Positions 38,599 to 50,668 of a DNA stretch of 64,000 nucleotides are shown here, in pieces (position 1 is the stretch's first letter; each line of letters starts with the position of its first letter). The notes beneath the pieces were generated by a model. It was given only the letters and a program-made list of their open reading frames with translations, ran no database searches and was not told the DNA's origin. The stretch comes from Nitrospirota bacterium. GTDB taxonomy: Bacteria > Nitrospirota_A > Leptospirillia > Leptospirillales > Leptospirillaceae. The position numbers and the translations under genes are program-made. The stretch lies in NCBI GenBank assembly GCA_027335985.1, contig DAHWGX010000030.1, forward strand, positions 1 through 64,000. Direction: 5' to 3'.

Positions 38599-39464
38599 GG
38601 AATCGGTCCCCCTGTCATTCCTTTTGAAGCAGATTCATTTTCGACGGAAGGAATCGGCTTCAGCCCGGGATGAGCCTTGAGTGTCCTTTCGGACATTTGG
38701 CCATAGAACAATACGGGGATCTCCCTGAGTTCCTTCAGGAGATCTGGAAGATGAAGTGCGGGGGAGACAACGTAAAGCCGGCCCCCTCTCCCGATTCCTG
38801 GTTTTTTCATATGAGGGATCCGGACATACCCGAAAAGTCGCGAGGCCAGGTATCCGGTCGTGTAGGAAGGGTCGTCCGAGACGCAAATTTCAAGCAATAC
38901 GGACTCCGATGCCAGAACCTTGCTCGCGAGGACGAGGGCGTCGATGAAACGGTGGTTCGGTTTTTCAAGATAGTGATCGAGGCTCTCTTCGAGGGCCTTT
39001 CGAAGAGAGGCGTCGCATCCGAGGTGGGTCGTCCTGATACCTGAAGCCTCTCCTTCCATAAGAGGTCTTCCCATGCTCGTGACAAGCAGGGCCCCATGGC
39101 GGGGGGCGGTCTCCATGATTTCCTTTCTGAAAATCTCCAGGATGGATTCTGCTTTCCCTTCTGGAAGCAGGCATTCCAGAAGCTCCTGAAGCCCTTTGGC
39201 TGACTCCTCGCAAGACGGGCTTTCCATGAACTGGACCGGAAGAAGGGATTTGCGTTGAATGTTCTTTTTAGGAACCGGGTCGATGGTGACAATCTGCTGG
39301 GGGGGGCGGGGGTGACCGTTCAAGACATGGGCTAGGAGGCGTTTCGAGAAGGAGGACAGGACATGATCGATCTCCTGGACGGGAACAATCTCCTCCGCTC
39401 CTGAAAGATGTTTCCCTTCCTGGTGGATGCGCATCCTGATGCTAAAGTAGATTTCTTCATTCAC
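38595..39464 (-). CDS. bioW: 6-carboxyhexanoate--CoA ligase (pimeloyl-CoA synthetase)
   Basis: This 289-residue protein matches BioW, which activates free pimelate with ATP and CoA. Diagnostic parts are YFSIRMRIHQEGKHLSGAE at the N terminus and ALVLASKVLAS followed by EICVSDDPSYTTGYLASRLFG. It lies between bioB and bioF, overlapping bioB by 8 bases and bioF by 4. Its presence implies that this organism makes biotin from pimelate rather than by the BioC/BioH route. bioA and bioD are not in the window. Confidence 0.95.
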   Translation of the reverse strand: MNEEIYFSIRMRIHQEGKHLSGAEEIVPVQEIDHVLSSFSKRLLAHVLNGHPRPPQQIVTIDPVPKKNIQRKSLLPVQFMESPSCEESAKGLQELLECLLPEGKAESILEIFRKEIMETAPRHGALLVTSMGRPLMEGEASGIRTTHLGCDASLRKALEESLDHYLEKPNHRFIDALVLASKVLASESVLLEICVSDDPSYTTGYLASRLFGYVRIPHMKKPGIGRGGRLYVVSPALHLPDLLKELREIPVLFYGQMSERTLKAHPGLKPIPSVENESASKGMTGGPIP

Positions 39465-40494
39465 CTTCAGGCACTGCCGGAGCGAGAGAGTGGGGGGGGA
39501 TGACGTCGAATCCCTGATCCCTGATCATCCGAATGTCTTCGTCGGGAGACCGGCCCGAACGGGTGAGGTAGTTCCCGATCATGACTCCATCCGCCCCGTG
39601 ACCAAAAATCTCGGAATGACGATCTTTGAGCGCCGCCATTCTTCCCCCGCAAATTCGGACTTCCTTTTTGGGGAAGAAAAGTCTTGCGACGGAAATTACG
39701 CGAAGGGCCTCTTCCGTTTCGATTCCGGATCCGTTGTCGAAGAGGGGGGTCCCTGCGATGGGAACCAGAAAGTTGATGGGAATCGAGTCGACGTCGAGGT
39801 CCCTCAGGAGGTCGAAAAGGGAAACCCTGTCTTCAATGGATTCCCCGACGCCGAAGATTCCTCCGGAGCAGACGGAGATCCCGGCCTCTTTGGCCTTGAT
39901 CACCGTTTCGATCCTGTCATCGTAAGAATGGGTCGTCACGATGTTCGGAAAATGGTTCCGGGAGGTTTCAAGGTTGTGATGGAGCCTGTTGAGGCCGGCG
40001 TCCTTGAGGGCTTGAACCGTATTTTGGGAGACAGATCCGAGGGTGGCGCAGGACCAGAGGCCAAGATCGTCTCGCATCCTTCCAAGGGCATTCTCTACGA
40101 TTCGAAGTTCTAACGGATTTTCAAGGGATCGGCCGCTTGTGCCGATGCAGAATCGTCGGGTTCCGTTGTCCCTTGCCTTCCTTGCGGCCTCGACGATGGT
40201 GTCAGAAGCCATCAGCTCGTAGGTCGGGGCGATGGTCCGGAAATGGGTCGACTGGGCACAAAAGTGACAATCCTCCGAGCATCCGCCCGACTTGGCGTTC
40301 ATCACGGTGCAGGGATCGATCAGGAGCCCCCTGTGGGCCTCCCTGACTGCATCAGCGCTTTCCTGTATCAGGGGTGCATATGTCTCCGGCAGAGAAAAAA
40401 GCCATAGGGCATCTTCTTTTGTAATGGAATTTCCTTGTCTGGCCGTTTCGGCACAGTCAGATATCCTGGAAGTGATCTCATTTTCTTCTGGCAT
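39457..40494 (-). CDS. bioB: Biotin synthase
   Basis: This 345-residue radical-SAM enzyme inserts sulfur into dethiobiotin. The radical cluster motif GGCSEDCHFCAQS supplies C72, C76 and C79, and the conserved RICGGRMA segment supplies the unusual arginine ligand region of the [2Fe-2S] cluster. AAGGAGAG lies just before the ATG. It is first in the bioB-bioW-bioF-debranching operon. The upstream region on the - strand runs into a transposase remnant; I found no convincing BirA operator. Confidence 0.96.
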   Translation of the reverse strand: MPEENEITSRISDCAETARQGNSITKEDALWLFSLPETYAPLIQESADAVREAHRGLLIDPCTVMNAKSGGCSEDCHFCAQSTHFRTIAPTYELMASDTIVEAARKARDNGTRRFCIGTSGRSLENPLELRIVENALGRMRDDLGLWSCATLGSVSQNTVQALKDAGLNRLHHNLETSRNHFPNIVTTHSYDDRIETVIKAKEAGISVCSGGIFGVGESIEDRVSLFDLLRDLDVDSIPINFLVPIAGTPLFDNGSGIETEEALRVISVARLFFPKKEVRICGGRMAALKDRHSEIFGHGADGVMIGNYLTRSGRSPDEDIRMIRDQGFDVIPPHSLAPAVPEGE

Positions 40495-40571
40495 CGGCTC
40501 TCCTTATGTTATTGCTATTGCTTAACAACTTAAAAATAAACGCTCTTCATTCCGGAGATGTTGGAAATGTC

Positions 40572-40966
40572 TCATCGGATTCTTCGATATCTTCCCCCCC
40601 GTTCGCTTAGCACGCCACAAAGACGGGAAAGGTGGAGGGGTTCGGTCCGGACCTCTTTCGTTCCCCTTGCCCTTCGCGTCATGCCCCGGATTTGCATGTC
40701 CTCGGCAACCGCGATAGTTTGGGTTTCGCCGATCATTGTCGCGGTCTTGCGGAGAAAATACAGGCGCATGTCCGCGATTCTCTCGTGGGCTTTCGCCATG
40801 CGGATCTTCTGCAGGAGAGAAGCGGGATTCAAGGCAAAAGCCTCGCAGACTGAAGGTCGAGGGCCTTGTTCCACCCGAACTGGACGCACCCGCAGGCACG
40901 GGACAGGAGACTTTTCTGCCCAAGAGTCGGGACGAGTCGGAATTTAAAGGATTTCATTTTTTTCAT
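40572..40966 (-). pseudogene. Decayed TnpB/OrfB-family transposase-associated gene
   Basis: Two separated, out-of-frame pieces resemble a TnpB (IS200/IS605 OrfB) protein. The N-terminal piece (from about 40966 down) reads [17 protein letters not shown] and [11 protein letters not shown]. The second piece (about 40830 down) reads KIRMAKAHERIADMRLYFLR and ETQTIAVAEDMQIRGM, the region before the central RuvC acidic residue. Roughly 170-200 residues that normally lie between are missing, and the zinc-finger end is absent. It is an internally deleted, frameshifted relic; no tnpA or element ends were recognised. Confidence 0.7.
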
Positions 40967-41094
40967 GTTGGGTATTGTAGCAGAAAACCCCGCACTGAAA
41001 GCCAAATCCGGGACGGCCATGCCGTCCGCGCACTCCTTCCCCGCCGTAAACGGCGAGCTTTGCCGCGCGATTGGATCAAAAAACCTTTGTTTTC

Positions 41095-41123
41095 TTGACA
41101 CGGCGGGGGGGGCGGATTACTAT
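41095..41123 (+). promoter_or_regulatory. Sigma70-type promoter for clpC
   Basis: A perfect TTGACA at 41095-41100 is followed after 17 bases by TACTAT at 41118-41123 (four of six to TATAAT). The predicted start lies about 50 bases before the clpC ATG. The spacer is unusually G-rich (a run of eight G). I see no CtsR or CIRCE operator next to it. Confidence 0.6.
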
Positions 41124-41180
41124 TTTTTTAGGATAGTTGCTCATGTGTCATTCCAAATTCGACCAGTAAGGAGCCCTGCC

Positions 41181-43622
41181 ATGATGGACAAATTTACTGA
41201 AAAGGGTCGGAAGGTCATAATTATGGCCCGTGAGGAGGCCGAGAAGCATCAGAATGATTATCTCGGAACCGAGCATATTGTTCTGGCTCTGGTGTCTGAT
41301 CCTGACGGGGTTCCCGTGGCAGTTCTCAAAAGGATGGGGTTGACTCCGGACCAGGTCCGGATGGAGATAGAACGCAATCTGCTGAACGGAACCGCCACGT
41401 TGACTTTTGGGGAGCTTCCCCTGACACCACGGGTCAAGAGGGTGATCGAGTATGCCGTGGATGAGGCCAGGCTTTTGGGCCATACCCATATCGGCTCCGA
41501 ACACCTTCTTCTTGGCGTCCTTCGGGAAGAAGACGGAATAGGGGGAAAGATTCTTCGGGCTCTCGGCTCCAATCTTTTGGCGGCACGCCAGCTGACGGCG
41601 AGCCTTCTCAAGAAATCCGGTGCCGGAACCGTGCGGGAGAAGGAGAGAAAGAGCAACACTCCGGCATTGGATGAGTTCGGTCGGGATCTGACCCAGATGG
41701 CTACCGACGGTGGTCTGGATCCGGTGATCGGCCGCCATGACGAGATCGAGCGCGTTCTCCAGATTCTGGGTCGTCGGACGAAAAACAATCCCGTCCTTAT
41801 CGGTGAGTCCGGCGTCGGGAAAACGGCCATCGTTGAAGGTCTGGCCCAGAAGATCGTCAATGGGGAGGTCCCGGACAACCTGCTCAACAAGCGGGTGGTC
41901 GCCTTGGATCTGGGATCTCTGGTAGCTGGAACAAAATACCGTGGCCAGTTCGAAGAACGTCTCAAGGTGGTGATGAAAGAGGTCGTGACAGCGGGTAACA
42001 TCATCGTGTTCATCGACGAACTCCATACGCTCGTTGGAGCCGGGGCCGCCGAAGGATCAATTGATGCCTCGAACATGCTCAAGCCCGCCCTCTCGAGGGG
42101 AGAAATTCAGTGCATCGGGGCAACGACCCTGGACGAATACCGAAAATACATCGAAAAAGACGGAGCCCTCAAGAGACGTTTTCAGCCGATATATGTCAAC
42201 GAACCTCCTGTCGAGGAGGCCGAGCGCATCATTCTCGGCCTGAGGGACAGATATGAGGAGCATCATGGGGTGGTCATCACCGACACCGCCGTCCATGACG
42301 CCGTCGTCCTGTCCGAGCGCTACGTGACAGACCGCTTTCTTCCGGACAAGGCGATCGACATCATTGATGAAGCCGGCTCTCGCGCAAAGCTCAAGAGTTT
42401 CTCCCTCCCTCCCGAGATCAAGGAGCTCGATCAGCATCTGAAGCGCTCCCTCAAGGGCAAGGAGCAGGCGATCAAGCAGCAGAACTTCGAAGAGGCCGTC
42501 CGCCTTCGGACACAGGAAGACATTCTCCGGAAACAGATCGACGAAGAGAAGCTCAAGTGGAAGGCCGAGCAGGAAAAGAACAGACCTGTCATCGGAGGCG
42601 AGGAAGTTTCGGTGATTGTCTCCAAGATGACGGGCATTCCCCTGACGAAAATCGAGGAAGGAGAGAGCGAGCGGCTCCTGAAGCTCGAAGAGGAACTCCA
42701 TCGGCGCGTGGTGGGCCAGGACGAAGCCATCTCTGCGGTTGCGAGGGCCATCCGGCGATCCAGGGCGGGGATCAAGGGGGAGAAGAGGCCGATCGGCTCC
42801 TTCATCTTCCTCGGTCCGACCGGAGTTGGAAAGACAGAGCTCGCCAGGACGCTGGCCGAGTCTCTATTCGGAAACGAAGATGCGCTCATCCGCGTCGACA
42901 TGTCCGAATATATGGAGCGGTTCAACGTATCCCGCCTGACGGGAGCCCCTCCCGGCTATGTCGGATATGAAGAGGGGGGACAGCTTACCGAAAAGGTCCG
43001 AAGGCGTCCGTATTCCGTCATTCTTTTCGACGAAATCGAGAAAGCGCACCCCGACATGTTCAATGTCCTGCTTCAGGTCCTCGATGACGGATTCATCACG
43101 GACAGCCTGGGTCGGAAGATTGACTTCAAGAATACCGTCATGATCATGACCTCGAATCTCGGAGCGCGCGCGATCGAAAAAGAGGGTTCCCTCGGTTTCC
43201 AGCGTGGGGCAGGGGAAGTTCGTGAAACCTTCATCAAAAACACAATTCAGGATGATCTCAAAAGGACCTTCAATCCCGAATTCCTGAACCGGATCGACGA
43301 GATCGTCGTCTTCCACCCTCTCGACGAGAAACAGCTTGAATCCATCGTCGACATCCGGATCGCGGAGCTCAACAAGAGGCTTGAGCCAAAGGGAATCGTC
43401 CTTGAAGTGGATCCCGAGGTCAAAAAGTGGCTCGTGAAGGAAGGGTATCAGCCCAACTATGGAGCCAGACCGATGCGCCGCGCCATTCAGCGCCATATTG
43501 AAGACCGCCTCTCGGAGAAGGTGATCGCCGGCTCTCTCCATGCCGACAAGAAAGTTCGGGTCGTACTGAGAGAGGGGCAGCCCGTTTTTATCGAAGAAGA
43601 CACCATGGCTGCCGTCATTTAG
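41181..43622 (+). CDS. clpC: ATP-dependent Clp protease ATP-binding subunit ClpC
   Basis: This 813-residue AAA+ unfoldase feeds substrates to ClpP. It has the N-terminal Clp repeat domain (1-150), a first ATPase domain with Walker A GESGVGKT and Walker B VFIDELH, a middle domain ([20 protein letters not shown]) including a UVR-like segment, and a second ATPase domain with Walker A GPTGVGKT and Walker [11 protein letters not shown]. The start is the ATG at 41181 after TAAGGAG, although the frame is open further upstream through the transposase remnant. The middle-domain length favours ClpC over ClpA or ClpB. Confidence 0.95.
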   Translation: MMDKFTEKGRKVIIMAREEAEKHQNDYLGTEHIVLALVSDPDGVPVAVLKRMGLTPDQVRMEIERNLLNGTATLTFGELPLTPRVKRVIEYAVDEARLLGHTHIGSEHLLLGVLREEDGIGGKILRALGSNLLAARQLTASLLKKSGAGTVREKERKSNTPALDEFGRDLTQMATDGGLDPVIGRHDEIERVLQILGRRTKNNPVLIGESGVGKTAIVEGLAQKIVNGEVPDNLLNKRVVALDLGSLVAGTKYRGQFEERLKVVMKEVVTAGNIIVFIDELHTLVGAGAAEGSIDASNMLKPALSRGEIQCIGATTLDEYRKYIEKDGALKRRFQPIYVNEPPVEEAERIILGLRDRYEEHHGVVITDTAVHDAVVLSERYVTDRFLPDKAIDIIDEAGSRAKLKSFSLPPEIKELDQHLKRSLKGKEQAIKQQNFEEAVRLRTQEDILRKQIDEEKLKWKAEQEKNRPVIGGEEVSVIVSKMTGIPLTKIEEGESERLLKLEEELHRRVVGQDEAISAVARAIRRSRAGIKGEKRPIGSFIFLGPTGVGKTELARTLAESLFGNEDALIRVDMSEYMERFNVSRLTGAPPGYVGYEEGGQLTEKVRRRPYSVILFDEIEKAHPDMFNVLLQVLDDGFITDSLGRKIDFKNTVMIMTSNLGARAIEKEGSLGFQRGAGEVRETFIKNTIQDDLKRTFNPEFLNRIDEIVVFHPLDEKQLESIVDIRIAELNKRLEPKGIVLEVDPEVKKWLVKEGYQPNYGARPMRRAIQRHIEDRLSEKVIAGSLHADKKVRVVLREGQPVFIEEDTMAAVI

Positions 43623-43636
43623 ATCTATCCCTTTCG

Positions 43637-44641
43637 ATGATACTCGCCGTTGAAAGTTCCTGCGACGATACGTCCGTGGCCCTGGTCGATATGACCGGGG
43701 CCCTTTTTTTTCACCGATCCCTTTCCCAGAACGATCTTCATGCCCCTTTCGGGGGAGTCGTTCCCGAACTGGCTTCCCGGACCCACTCCGAGAGGCTTCC
43801 GTATCTCGTCGAACAGGCCTTTTCCGAAACCGGCCTATCCCTGGATCAGATTTCTGCGGCCGCTCTGACCGTGGGACCCGGTCTTTCCGGAGGGCTTTTG
43901 GCCGCGATCTCCTTTCTTAAAGGGCTCTGCTGGGCGAAAGGCATTCCCATGGTTCCCGTTCACCACATCCGGGCCCATCTGAGAGTGGCTATGGATCCTA
44001 GCCTTGAGATCCCTCGCGAATCCCTGGGCCTCGTGGTTTCCGGGGGGCATACACACCTTTACCGTGTCCGTGACTGGCCGGATCTCGACCTTGTGGGACA
44101 GACCACCGACGATGCCGCCGGTGAAGCCTTCGACAAGGGCGCCAAGGTTCTGGGACTTCCCTATCCCGGAGGGCCGGAAATCGAGAAACAGGCGTCTCGA
44201 TGGACCGGTCCCTCGATCAAGTTTGTCCGGGGAATCAATACCAGGAACCCCTTTGACTTCAGCTTCAGCGGCTTGAAGACGGCTTTTGTCGGCCATATTC
44301 GCCAATCGGGACCGGACCCCTCAAAGACTCCAGAGCTTGCGGCCTCCTATCAGTCGGCCATTGTCTCCCATTTGATCGATCGCATCGGAAAAGCGTTGGA
44401 CGCTTTCCGTCCGCCAGCCCTGCTCGTGGGGGGCGGCGTGGCGGCGAATCAACACTTCCGTTCCCAGCTTGGAATTCTCTGCGAGGAGAAGGGAATTCCT
44501 CTTTGCATGGCCCCTCGACCCCTTTGCGGAGACAACGCAGTTATGGTAGCTTTGACAGGTTTGGAATTATTCCGGTCGGGTCGCGGGGTGATGTCTCCCT
44601 ACGACGAAATCCGTCCGAGGCCGAGATGGGATGAGGATTAA
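43637..44641 (+). CDS. tsaD: tRNA N6-adenosine threonylcarbamoyltransferase
   Basis: This 334-residue enzyme completes t6A37 synthesis on ANN-decoding tRNAs with TsaB and TsaE. It begins ILAVESSCDDTSVALV, with the metal ligands in VHHIRAH and near CGDNAVM, and the nucleotide-binding segment VVSGGHTHLY. It starts 14 bases after clpC and ends 11 bases before argS, so it belongs to the clpC transcript. It is of normal length. Confidence 0.97.
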   Translation: MILAVESSCDDTSVALVDMTGALFFHRSLSQNDLHAPFGGVVPELASRTHSERLPYLVEQAFSETGLSLDQISAAALTVGPGLSGGLLAAISFLKGLCWAKGIPMVPVHHIRAHLRVAMDPSLEIPRESLGLVVSGGHTHLYRVRDWPDLDLVGQTTDDAAGEAFDKGAKVLGLPYPGGPEIEKQASRWTGPSIKFVRGINTRNPFDFSFSGLKTAFVGHIRQSGPDPSKTPELAASYQSAIVSHLIDRIGKALDAFRPPALLVGGGVAANQHFRSQLGILCEEKGIPLCMAPRPLCGDNAVMVALTGLELFRSGRGVMSPYDEIRPRPRWDED

Positions 44642-44652
44642 GCGGAGTTTTC

Positions 44653-47857
<3,205 letters not shown>

Positions 47858-47901
47858 CCGCGTCTTTCTCGAGACCCTCATGAAACGGGAGAAAAGAATT
47901 C

Positions 47902-49470
47902 ATGCATAGAAGGAATGTCCGAGGCCGAATTTTCCTCCTGGTCCTCTTCACCGCCCTTTCCGTCCTTTGGCTTCTCCCTTCTCTTCCCCTCTGGAAAAGT
48001 CTTCCCCCATCTCTTCGGAACGACCTCCCGGGAGGATCCATATCCCTGGGTCTGGACCTCCGGGGAGGGATGTCGCTGACGCTAGAGGTTCTGGAGGACA
48101 AGGCCGTTTCCGGGACGCTGGACGAGATCGCCTCGGCCCTGTCGGAAAAGGGGGTCAAACCCGTAGTCTCGGGAGTGACCGTCTCCATTCCTGCTCCAGA
48201 CCCGGCGGCGCGGAAGACCATTCTCGACTGGGTCTCTTCCAGGGCCCCCTATCTCCAGAAGGTGACGGACAATTCCTCCGGACTTTCCTTCGTTCTTCCT
48301 CAAAGCGAAGTCCTGAGGATCCGGAAGCACGCCATGACCCAGGCCATGGAGGTTATCCGGAACAGGATCGACCAGTTCGGGGTGGCCGAACCGGTCATCG
48401 AGCGGCAGGGAAAGGACCGGATTCTGATCCAGCTTCCGGGGGTGACCGACCCGGAAAGGGCCATGGCGCTGATCGGAAAGACGGCCCGTCTGGAGTTCAA
48501 ACTGGCGGACGATTCGGCCGATCCGGCCACCTTCCTGAGCGGAAAGACGCCCCTTCCGGCGGGAGAGGAGATCCTCTACGGGAACCCCCCCGAAAAAGGG
48601 GGAGGCCGGATTCCCTACCTTCTGAAGGCGAGGCCCCTCATGAGCGGCGACATGATCAGCGATGCCCGCGTGGTCTTCGGACAGTTCAACGAACCCTATG
48701 TCTCACTGACATTCAACAGTACGGGTTCCAAGCTCTTCGACCAGATCACCAAGAACCACGTCAAGCAACGTCTTGCGATCGTTCTGGACAAGACCGTTTA
48801 TTCCGCCCCGGTCATTCAGGAAGAGATTTCCGGAGGTCAGGCCCAGATCACCGGCAGCTTCTCCATGAAGGAGGCGAAGGATCTGGCGATTGTGCTCCGT
48901 TCGGGGGCCCTGCCGGCTCCGGTGAGGATCCTCCAGAATGTGACGGTCGGTCCCTCCCTTGGAAAAGACTCGATACGGGCCGGCCTTCACGCGACGATGA
49001 TCGCCCTGGTCCTTGTGCTCCTCTTCATGGCCGTCTATTATCGATTCTCCGGAGTGGTGGCGGACTTCGCCCTGATGCTCAACATGCTCTTCCTGATGGG
49101 GGCCATGGCGGCGCTTCATGCCACGCTGACCCTGCCGGGAATCGCCGGAATCATCCTGACGGTGGGGATGGGGGTCGATTCCAACGTGCTGATCTTTGAA
49201 CGGATACGCGAGGAAATCCGGTCCGGAAAACCCGTCCGCTCCTCGATCGATTCCGGCTACGACAAGGCGTTTCTGACCATCGTGGACTCCCATGTCACGA
49301 CCCTGATCACGGCGGTGATCCTCTTCATGTTCGGGACAGGGCCCATCAAGGGATTCGCAGTGACCCTGACGGTGGGGATCGCCATCAATCTCTTCACATC
49401 CCTTGCGGGAACACGAATCGTTTTCGACCTTCTCTCAAGGCGCTCGAAGCTTGAACGACTTTCAATATGA
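47902..49470 (+). CDS. secD: Protein translocase subunit SecD
   Basis: This 522-residue inner-membrane protein pulls proteins through the Sec channel using the proton gradient. It has one N-terminal helix, the P1 head domain with LGLDLRGGMSLTLEV, and five C-terminal helices with GIAGIILTVGMGVDSN followed by VLIFERIREE, the family's proton-path region. The length is typical of the separate SecD form. secF follows after 27 bases. Confidence 0.97.
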   Translation: MHRRNVRGRIFLLVLFTALSVLWLLPSLPLWKSLPPSLRNDLPGGSISLGLDLRGGMSLTLEVLEDKAVSGTLDEIASALSEKGVKPVVSGVTVSIPAPDPAARKTILDWVSSRAPYLQKVTDNSSGLSFVLPQSEVLRIRKHAMTQAMEVIRNRIDQFGVAEPVIERQGKDRILIQLPGVTDPERAMALIGKTARLEFKLADDSADPATFLSGKTPLPAGEEILYGNPPEKGGGRIPYLLKARPLMSGDMISDARVVFGQFNEPYVSLTFNSTGSKLFDQITKNHVKQRLAIVLDKTVYSAPVIQEEISGGQAQITGSFSMKEAKDLAIVLRSGALPAPVRILQNVTVGPSLGKDSIRAGLHATMIALVLVLLFMAVYYRFSGVVADFALMLNMLFLMGAMAALHATLTLPGIAGIILTVGMGVDSNVLIFERIREEIRSGKPVRSSIDSGYDKAFLTIVDSHVTTLITAVILFMFGTGPIKGFAVTLTVGIAINLFTSLAGTRIVFDLLSRRSKLERLSI

Positions 49471-49497
49471 ACGCACGTCAAATCCGGGGATGTCTTG

Positions 49498-50445
49498 ATG
49501 TTTGAACTGATCCGCAATCCATCCATCGATTTCATGGGGAAGAAAAAGATTTCTCTGGCCCTTTCCTCCCTGCTGGTTGTGATCGGCCTTCTGGCGCTTC
49601 TTCAGATCGTCCGGGGAAAGGCCAATCTCGGCATCGACTTCACGGGGGGGACGGCCCTCATGGTGCACTTCGAACACCCGCCATCCCTGGGAAATGTCCG
49701 GGAGGTCCTCTCGCAACATGGTTTTGCCGGGGCACAGATCCAGAACGTCAATCACACGTCGGATCTGTTCATCCGGGTCAAGGTCCGTCGGGAGGCGGCA
49801 CACTCGGTGACCGAATCCCTGCTCGCGCTCCTGCGCACGAGCTTTCCCGGAAACCCCATGACCATTCGCCAGTCCATCGAGATCGGGCCGACCATCGGGA
49901 GCGAACTCGCAGGAAAGGCCCTGATCGCCATTCTTTTCTCCCTGGTCGGATTCATCCTCTACATTGCCGTCCGCTTCGAATTCCGGTTCGGACTGGCCGC
50001 AGCGATCTCAACCTTCCACAACGTGATCGCCGTGCTGGGAATCCTCTATCTCCTGGGGACCGAGATCAATCTTCTGATCGTCACCAGTCTGCTGACGCTC
50101 GCCGGCTATTCCCTGACCGACACGGTGGTGGTGTTTGACAGGATCCGCGAGCAGATGCGCCGTTCCGTGAGACAGACTCCCGAACAGCTGATCAATTCGG
50201 GAATCAATCAGGTACTCAGCAGGACGGTTGTGGTATCATTAACCGTGGAACTGGTTCTTCTGGCCCTGTTGATCGGGGGTGGTCCCGTGATTCACGCTTT
50301 TTCCCTGGCTCTTTTCATCGGGGTCATGATCGGGACCTATTCCTCCATTTTTGTGGCCAGCCCGCTTCTTCTTGTTCTTCCGGGAAAACGGCAGGGTCTG
50401 GGAGGAGCTTCAAGGAAAACGGCTCCGGAGAACAACAGGGCCTAG
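49498..50445 (+). CDS. secF: Protein translocase subunit SecF
   Basis: This 315-residue partner of SecD has six membrane helices and the motifs NLGIDFTGGTALMVHFE and SLTDTVVVFDRIREQMRR. The ATG at 49498 is preferred to the TTG one codon upstream; GGGGA lies nearby. It completes the tgt-yajC-secD-secF set. Confidence 0.96.
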   Translation: MFELIRNPSIDFMGKKKISLALSSLLVVIGLLALLQIVRGKANLGIDFTGGTALMVHFEHPPSLGNVREVLSQHGFAGAQIQNVNHTSDLFIRVKVRREAAHSVTESLLALLRTSFPGNPMTIRQSIEIGPTIGSELAGKALIAILFSLVGFILYIAVRFEFRFGLAAAISTFHNVIAVLGILYLLGTEINLLIVTSLLTLAGYSLTDTVVVFDRIREQMRRSVRQTPEQLINSGINQVLSRTVVVSLTVELVLLALLIGGGPVIHAFSLALFIGVMIGTYSSIFVASPLLLVLPGKRQGLGGASRKTAPENNRA

Positions 50446-50479
50446 GCTCTTTCTCCGGACTTTGGAAAGGATCAGTCGG

Positions 50480-50590
50480 GTGCACGGTGGAATCGACATT
50501 TCCGAGGTGTTGGGAAGCATTGGTCTTTTTGTCCTGCCACCTGTGACAGTGGTCATCATTCTCTATCTCAAAAAGAAAAATGTCATCTGA
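50480..50590 (+). CDS. Very small predicted membrane protein
   Basis: A 36-codon frame starting at GTG 50480 encodes MHGGIDISEVLGSIGLFVLP followed by a hydrophobic segment and a basic end (YLKKKNVI). GGAAAGGAT precedes the start. One membrane helix (about residues 10-30) is predicted by eye. It lies between secF and recJ and ends right before a hairpin. No family is recognised; it could be a small accessory peptide or not expressed. Confidence 0.45.
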   Translation: MHGGIDISEVLGSIGLFVLPPVTVVIILYLKKKNVI

Positions 50591-50591
50591 G

Positions 50592-50649
50592 GAAACCCGC
50601 CCCGGAGTCTCGCATCGGGCCCGGATCCCCCCTCGGGCCGGCGGGTTTC
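50592..50649 (+). terminator. Large hairpin between secF region and recJ
   Basis: GAAACCCGCC (50592-50601) pairs perfectly with GGCGGGTTTC (50640-50649), enclosing a second GC-rich hairpin around 50628. It resembles a terminator but the following tract (TCTTCG) is poor in T, so it may instead be an mRNA-stability or attenuation element. Confidence 0.5.
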
Positions 50650-50668
50650 TCTTCGAAGGTGTCTGACC

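Noticed and set aside
40507..40527. TGTTA/TAACA inverted repeat upstream of bioB as a BirA operator
   Set aside because: The half sites are short and their spacing is less than that of known BirA operators; the centre is a simple repeat of ATTGCT.
40866..41180. 105-codon N-terminal extension of ClpC
   Set aside because: The frame is open only because it passes antisense through the transposase remnant. The family start and ribosome binding site are at 41181, downstream of the predicted promoter.
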